A stretch of DNA of 53,599 nt from Brevibacterium sp. ZH18 (GTDB lineage Bacteria; Actinomycetota; Actinomycetes; Actinomycetales; Brevibacteriaceae): the NCBI RefSeq assembly GCF_022748595.1, contig NZ_JALDSX010000025.1:1-53599 (forward strand). The letters run 5' to 3'. Numbering within the stretch: position 1 is the stretch's first letter; each line of letters begins with the position of its first letter. Of this stretch, positions 49,139 through 53,599 are shown piece by piece. Below the pieces are notes generated by a model. That model was not told the origin of the DNA. It searched no databases and saw only the letters and a list, made by a program, of their open reading frames with translations. Made by a program: the position numbers and the translations under genes.

Positions 49139-49987
49139 TCAGCTGCGGGTGCTGCGGGAGCCTTCCAGCGACAGGATTGAGCGGTCGAGGTCGAAGTAGT
49201 CGACGAGGGCGATGGCCAGACCATCGTCGTCGACCGGTTCCGTCACCACAGTGCCGAGCTCCTTGAGCACGTCTTTCGCCTGGCCCATGACGATCGAGTG
49301 ATGGACCCACTCGATCATCTCGATGTCGTTGAGTCCATCGCCTGCTCCGACGCTCAGCGAGTGATCGATGCCGAGTTCATCCTCGACGATCTGGAGGCCG
49401 CTGGCCTTCGAGATCCCATCGGGCGCAATGTCGAGCCAGTTGCTCCACCCCACCGAATAGCTGACCTCGTGGAGTCCGAGACGATCGACTGCTACGGCGA
49501 ATTCCTCGGCCGTGCCGTTGACCTCGCGCATGACGATGCGGGTCGCGCGTTTTTCGAGCAGTTCGTCGAAGTCCACGATGTCGAGGGTGTCGGATTCGGC
49601 AAGCTCTCCGTGCGGGAACGGCGCCGATGCCCACCGGTGCAGATCCGGGTCCTCGACGAGGAACAGAGCATTCGGCAGTGCTTCGCGCATCCGCACCAGC
49701 GCATCCCGCGGGTCGAAGGAGACGACATGGTGCATCTCCCACCCGAGCGGCAGCGCGGGATCAAGCTTGACCACGACGGATCCGTTCGAGCACACGACGA
49801 ATCCCTCTTTGAGTTCGAGCGCATGCACGACCTCGAGGGCTCCGGGCAATGCTCGCCCAGTGGAGACGACGAGGTGGTGACCCGCCTCGGTGAGCTCGGT
49901 CAGTACCTTGCGGACTGGCTCGGACAGCGAGCCGTCGTACCCGACGATGGTGCCGTCGACGTCGAGCGCGATGAGGTGCTTGGGCAA
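49139..49987 (-). CDS. HAD-superfamily phosphatase, Cof type (IIB), second gene
   Basis: A 282-residue HAD hydrolase with ALDVDGTIVG (Asp9, Asp11), VVSTGRA, the Lys of GISKASGLQIVEDELG and GAGDGLNDIEMIEW. It is convergent with the HAD gene at 48222 but clearly a different member of the same subfamily (the cap sequences do not match). It begins 14 bp after the serS stop and is most likely co-transcribed with it. The substrate is not predictable. Confidence 0.93.
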   Translation of the reverse strand: MPKHLIALDVDGTIVGYDGSLSEPVRKVLTELTEAGHHLVVSTGRALPGALEVVHALELKEGFVVCSNGSVVVKLDPALPLGWEMHHVVSFDPRDALVRMREALPNALFLVEDPDLHRWASAPFPHGELAESDTLDIVDFDELLEKRATRIVMREVNGTAEEFAVAVDRLGLHEVSYSVGWSNWLDIAPDGISKASGLQIVEDELGIDHSLSVGAGDGLNDIEMIEWVHHSIVMGQAKDVLKELGTVVTEPVDDDGLAIALVDYFDLDRSILSLEGSRSTRS

Positions 49988-50001
49988 ATTCTCTCCTTGA
50001 C

Positions 50002-51282
50002 TCAGAATCGTGGGCCCTCAGGTCCCTGTGCCACCATGCCGCCGAGGTAGGGCCGCAGTGCCGCGGGAACCGTGACCGAGCCGTCGGCCTGCTGATGGTT
50101 CTCGAGGATGGGCACCAGCCAGCGGGTGTTCGCCATGGTTCCGTTGAGCGTGGCGACGGGGCGCGTCGCACCGTCGTAGCGTTCGCGGATCTGCAGGCGG
50201 CGGGCCTGGAAGGTGGTGCAGTTCGAGGTCGACGTCAGCTCGCGGTAGGTGTCCTGAGTGGGAACCCATGCTTCGCAGTCGAACTTGCGGGCAGCGGAAT
50301 CACCAAGGTCGCCGGCAGCCGTGTCGATCACGCGGTAGGGAAGTTCGCACAGGCCCAGCATCTTTTCCTGCAGGGAAAGCATGCGCTCATGCTCGGCTTC
50401 GGCGTTCTCGACCTCGACGTAAGCGAACATTTCGACCTTCTGGAACTGGTGGACGCGGATGATTCCGCGGGTGTCCTTGCCGTAGGAGCCGGCCTCGCGG
50501 CGGTAGCACGAGGAGATTCCGGCATAGCGCAGCGGACCGTCGGAGAGATCGATGATCTCGTCCATGTGGAAGCCGGCCAAAGGCACTTCAGAGGTTCCGA
50601 CGAGGAACAGGTCGTCAGCTTCGAGACGGTACACCTCATCGCCGTGCTCGCCGAGGAATCCGGTGCCGCGCATGACTTCGGGCTTGACCAGGGTCGGGGT
50701 GATGGTCGGAATGAATCCGGCTTCCTCGGCCACATCGCGAGCGAGATTGAGCAGGGCCATCTCGAGCTTCGCGCCGAAGCCGGTGAGGTAGTGGAAGCGT
50801 GCGCCTGAGACCTTAGTGCCGCGGCCGGTGTCGATGGCCTTGAGCTTCTCGCCGATCTCCAGGTGGTCGAGCGGGGTGAAGCCGTCAGTGCTGAAGTCGC
50901 GGGGTTCGCCGACGGTCTTGAGCGTCACGAAATTCTCTTCGCCGCCTGATGGGATGCCGTCGACGATGAGGTTCGAGAGCTTACCGGCCAGCTTGTCGAA
51001 GGCGAAGCTCGCTTCTTCGGATTCCGACTGCAAGGCCTTGACCTTGGCAGACTTCTCCTTGCCCTCGGCGATGAGCGCAGGCTTGTCCTCTTTGGGCGCC
51101 TTCGCGATCTGGGACGAGAAGGACTTCTGATCGGCGCGCGCATCTTCGTAGGCCGTGATGGCCGAACGACGCGCGGAGTCCGCAGCCAGGACTTCGTCGA
51201 CGAGGTCGACGGATGACCCACGGGCCTTCTGCGATGCTTTGAACAGGTCCGGGTTTTCTCTGAGAAGCGCTAGATCGATCAC
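50002..51282 (-). CDS. serS: Seryl-tRNA synthetase
   Basis: Charges tRNA-Ser; class II synthetase of 426 residues. The N-terminal coiled-coil arm (~residues 25-105, [40 protein letters not shown]) grips the long variable arm of tRNA-Ser, two of which are encoded in this window. Motif 2 is the [32 protein letters not shown] block, and motif 3 is in [33 protein letters not shown]-type TSEVPLAGF contacts serine. The start is GTG 51282, with the family's usual [10 protein letters not shown]; a GAGAAG lies directly against it, too close for a normal ribosome site, so a leaderless or unusual start is possible. Confidence 0.97.
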   Translation of the reverse strand: MIDLALLRENPDLFKASQKARGSSVDLVDEVLAADSARRSAITAYEDARADQKSFSSQIAKAPKEDKPALIAEGKEKSAKVKALQSESEEASFAFDKLAGKLSNLIVDGIPSGGEENFVTLKTVGEPRDFSTDGFTPLDHLEIGEKLKAIDTGRGTKVSGARFHYLTGFGAKLEMALLNLARDVAEEAGFIPTITPTLVKPEVMRGTGFLGEHGDEVYRLEADDLFLVGTSEVPLAGFHMDEIIDLSDGPLRYAGISSCYRREAGSYGKDTRGIIRVHQFQKVEMFAYVEVENAEAEHERMLSLQEKMLGLCELPYRVIDTAAGDLGDSAARKFDCEAWVPTQDTYRELTSTSNCTTFQARRLQIRERYDGATRPVATLNGTMANTRWLVPILENHQQADGSVTVPAALRPYLGGMVAQGPEGPRF

Positions 51283-51364
51283 CTTCTCAGTTTAACGGCC
51301 CGGGCGACTTTTCGACATTCGACAGCTGTGCGTCTGCTCAAGGTCGGCACGGTAGATTTGGGAC

Positions 51365-52480
51365 ATGACATTACAGTTGGACCCCCTGATGACCTGGCTC
51401 GTCATCGGCGGCCTCGTCGTGGTGCTGCTGTTGGCGTTCTTCATCGGCCGCCGCACCGGTACTCGACTCGCGCTCAAGCGCGTTCGTCAATACGCGCGCA
51501 ACCCTGAATCCTCCGACGCCGAGGCGGACCACCCCGGCCGCTACCGTGCCGCTCTGATCGTCAATCCGACCAAGGCCGACGTCCGACGGTTGGCGTCGAC
51601 CGCCGAGGCGATCTGTCGCTTCGAAGGCTGGAGCCCGCCGCTCGTGCTGGAGACGACCCTCGACGACTCGGGTGAAGGTGCAGCAGTGCGCGCGCTCGAC
51701 GAAGGGGTGGACGTCGTCATCGCCGCGGGCGGTGACGGGACCATCCGAGCCGTCGCCTCGGCGCTGGCCGGGACCTCGACTCCGATGGGAATCGTCCCGT
51801 TGGGCACTGGAAATCTTTTGGCGCGCAACGTCGACATCGTCCTCGACAAGACCGAGTGGGCACTGCGGATCGCTCTATGGGGGCGCAATCGGTACATCGA
51901 TGTCGGCACGGCCAAGCTCGCCGAGGATGGGGACAGCCATGTCTTCACCGTCATGACAGGTCTGGGCTTCGACGCCGCTGTCATGGCTGATACGAATTCG
52001 GACCTCAAGAGCCGAGTCGGCTGGCTCGCGTATGTCGAGGCCGGATCTCGGAAGCTCGCGGGCAGGCCCAGCCATGTGAAGGTCACCTACGACAACGACT
52101 ATCGGATCTCGGCTCGGGTGCGATCTGTGCTCGGAGGTAACTGCGGCAAGCTGCAGGGCGGACTCCAGCTTCTTCCGCAAGCGGTCATCGACGACGGAAT
52201 GCTCGACGTCCTCATCGTCAGCCCGAAGAACATCGGTCAATGGGTGGGAGTTCTCGCCTCCATTGTCGGACGCAGAGCGACGAAGGGACTGCACACAGAC
52301 ATCCGCAAATGCCAGAAGGTCGTCATCGAGTCCAAGGACGAACTCGACGTCCAGCTCGACGGTGATGCTCTGGGCCGGTCCGGCTACCTCGAGATGGAGG
52401 TCATGCCCTCGGCGCTGACGGTGAGGGTGCCCACGGTCGAACAGCGTCGACAGATCCGCGCCGAGGCCTGGCCTGTCTGA
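51365..52480 (+). CDS. Diacylglycerol kinase-family lipid kinase
   Basis: A 371-residue protein with one N-terminal membrane helix (~10-27, TWLVIGGLVVVLLLAFFIG) and a cytoplasmic DAGK catalytic domain: AALIVNPTKADVRRL (~62), AAGGDGTIRAVASALAG with the GGDGT nucleotide loop (~120), PLGTGNLLARN, and GLGFDAAVMADTNSDLKSRVGWLAYVEAG. It probably phosphorylates a lipid or sphingoid base, a step in phospholipid or glycolipid recycling; the exact substrate is unknown. It is divergent from serS by 82 bp. Its stop codon lies in a tandem repeat and a strong hairpin terminator follows. Confidence 0.9.
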   Translation: MTLQLDPLMTWLVIGGLVVVLLLAFFIGRRTGTRLALKRVRQYARNPESSDAEADHPGRYRAALIVNPTKADVRRLASTAEAICRFEGWSPPLVLETTLDDSGEGAAVRALDEGVDVVIAAGGDGTIRAVASALAGTSTPMGIVPLGTGNLLARNVDIVLDKTEWALRIALWGRNRYIDVGTAKLAEDGDSHVFTVMTGLGFDAAVMADTNSDLKSRVGWLAYVEAGSRKLAGRPSHVKVTYDNDYRISARVRSVLGGNCGKLQGGLQLLPQAVIDDGMLDVLIVSPKNIGQWVGVLASIVGRRATKGLHTDIRKCQKVVIESKDELDVQLDGDALGRSGYLEMEVMPSALTVRVPTVEQRRQIRAEAWPV

Positions 52481-52533
52481 TCCTGGACCGTCTGATTCCG
52501 GAGTGCTGATTCTGGACCGCTGATTCTGGACCT
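52476..52533 (+). repeat. ~14-15-bp tandem repeat over the lipid kinase stop codon
   Basis: Four head-to-tail units close to CTGATTCTGGACCG. The first contains the TGA stop of the lipid kinase gene, and the copies repeat it. The array ends where the terminator hairpin starts. Confidence 0.85.
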
Positions 52534-52577
52534 CTGAGCCGGGCGAAGGTGTTCGCACTTTCGCCCGGCTCAGCTTT
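52534..52577 (+). terminator. Terminator of the lipid kinase gene
   Basis: CTGAGCCGGGCGAA (52534-52547) pairs perfectly with TTCGCCCGGCTCAG (52560-52573) across a 12-base loop, followed by CTTT. The stem is strong and the T-run short. Confidence 0.8.
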
Positions 52578-52744
52578 ACCCGCGGGTAGGTCACAGAACA
52601 ATGTCGAACAATGACAACTGTTCACCAAAGCGTTACCGCAATTCACCCTGAACTAAACGTACAGAAATAGTTTCCCCAATTCCCTCACCCTAGGATGTTT
52701 TCCACAGGCTATTCCCCTCGGTTGTTCAGTTGGAAGGCAACACA

Positions 52745-53599
52745 ATGAAGAAGTTGATCCTCGCCCCGGCAGTCGCCCTCGCATTCACCGGACTGGTGGC
52801 CGCACCCGTCGCCGCCGCAGAAACCCCCTCGACACAGTCCGCTTCTGCCGACACCAAAGCTGAGGCCAAGGCCGAACAGCTGAAGAAGGACAAGGCTGAC
52901 AAAGCCGCGGCCAAGAAGGCCGAAGAGAAGAAGGCGGCAGCGAAGAAGGCCGCTGACAAGAAGAAGGCTGACGCGAAGAAGGCAGCCGACAAAAAGAAAG
53001 CTGACGCGGACAAGAAGGCCGATGCCGACAAGTCGGCCAAGAAGGGCGGCGACAAGAAGGTCGATCCCAAGCCTGCCGAGAAGCCCGCACCTAAGGACGA
53101 CGGCAAGTCTTCTGCTACCAAAGATGAGGGCAAGAAGGATGACAAGGGTTCAGACGCCGAGGAAGCACCCAAGGCGATCGATGCTTCACTGAGGGTCCCA
53201 TCTTCATCGGTCTCACCCGAGGACCTTGCCACTGACGGCGTCGAAGTCACCGTCACTGGTCTGGAGAAGGGCGACAAGCTCTCGACTTCCGGCCTGACGG
53301 CACCTGCTACGACTGCCTCCGGCTCGTCCGCGACGTTGCTCCTCAAGTACAGCGGCAACCCCGATGATCTCACCGCAGCCAAGCAGAACTTCACTGTCAA
53401 GGTGCAGCGCGCCGAGGTTGCTCCACAGGCTCTCACCAAATCACTGAAGATCAGCCCGCAGGCTGCCGACCCGATTGATTCCAAGCTCAAGGTCGACCCC
53501 AAGGAGATCACCGCCGACGATCTCGCCAACAAGAAGAAGGGCGTGACGGTCACCGTCTCGGGCGTCAAAAAGGGCGACAAGATCACCGACTCGCTGACC
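52745..53599 (+). CDS. Secreted Lys/Ala-rich protein with repeated beta-type domains (partial, runs off the window)
   Basis: An open frame of 285 codons without a stop reaches the window end, so the 3' part is missing. GGAAGG at 52732-52737 precedes the ATG by 7 bases. Residues 1-27 (MKKLILAPAVALAFTGLVAA, then PVAAAE) form a signal peptide with a likely cleavage after AAA. Residues ~35-115 are a Lys/Ala/Asp-rich coiled region of repeated AKKAADKKKADA units. After this come ~95-residue units: IDASLRVPSSSVSPEDLATDGVEVTVTGLEKGDKLS and a second starting KLKVDPKEITADDLANKKKGVTVTVSGVKKGDKIT, so at least two copies of an Ig-like domain. It is probably cell-wall-bound or extracellular; an anchor or sorting signal may lie beyond the window. 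Function unknown. Confidence 0.85.
   Translation, partial: MKKLILAPAVALAFTGLVAAPVAAAETPSTQSASADTKAEAKAEQLKKDKADKAAAKKAEEKKAAAKKAADKKKADAKKAADKKKADADKKADADKSAKKGGDKKVDPKPAEKPAPKDDGKSSATKDEGKKDDKGSDAEEAPKAIDASLRVPSSSVSPEDLATDGVEVTVTGLEKGDKLSTSGLTAPATTASGSSATLLLKYSGNPDDLTAAKQNFTVKVQRAEVAPQALTKSLKISPQAADPIDSKLKVDPKEITADDLANKKKGVTVTVSGVKKGDKITDSLT

Noticed and set aside
52726..53586. A Ser/Ala/Phe-rich minus-strand frame at the right end
   Set aside because: It is the antisense of the KA-rich coil; the plus strand has a ribosome site, signal peptide and repeated domains.

Overview
The window is a high-GC actinobacterial chromosome segment. The gene content fits Micrococcales, and Brevibacterium is my best guess: a GTP-dependent PEP carboxykinase, a bacterial proteasome activator, a LytR-CpsA-Psr protein, an MMPL transporter, a YhgE/Pip protein and actinobacterial-type SerS and IlvA. 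The genus is inferred from protein families and base composition, not from a marker gene. I see no rRNA, CRISPR array, insertion sequence or prophage. Three tRNA genes are present: Arg-ACG, Ser-GCT and Ser-TGA.

Layout. 1-4.4 kb: an AlkD-like repair protein with a repeat insertion, a convergent alpha/beta hydrolase, a dicarboxylate/anion permease and a frameshifted aminoglycoside phosphotransferase remnant. 4.4-9.3 kb: tRNA-Arg, pckG, a membrane protein, and a Pit phosphate transporter coupled to a 77-residue membrane protein. 9.6-12.9 kb: a class III aminotransferase divergent from a PucR regulator. 12.9-24.7 kb: a catabolic cluster for an imino acid, most likely hydroxyproline. It has an Ldh2-type reductase, a three-gene polar amino acid ABC importer, and a six-gene minus-strand operon (D-amino-acid dehydrogenase, DapA-family lyase/deaminase, proline racemase-family protein, two SDRs, second proline racemase-family protein), followed by a GntR/FCD regulator and another SDR. 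A 13-bp palindrome, ATTGT-N3-ACAAT, recurs at the key promoters and is the likely operator.

25-30.4 kb: tRNA-Ser(GCT), a large LCP-family wall ligase with a disordered N-terminus, and a coupled FAD/NAD(P)-binding protein. 30.5-36.6 kb: a YhgE/Pip protein coupled to an MMPL transporter whose C-terminus looks like a degenerate ABC ATPase domain. A divergent TetR gene lies beside them, with two identical-architecture palindromes in the shared promoter. 36.7-44.3 kb: an internally duplicated unknown protein, a C45 peptidase, an MBL hydrolase, a PuuP-like permease, tRNA-Ser(TGA) and a maltokinase-like protein that has lost catalytic residues. 44.6-53.6 kb: ilvA, a quinone oxidoreductase, the proteasome activator bpa in a tightly coupled run, two HAD phosphatases, serS, a diacylglycerol-kinase-family lipid kinase, and the start of a secreted Lys/Ala-rich protein that runs off the window.

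A pattern cuts across the window: short tandem repeats sit at gene 3' ends, and at pckG, pucR, ilvA and the lipid kinase the repeat unit contains and copies the stop codon. All functional assignments rest on motif recognition by eye; no database search was run.
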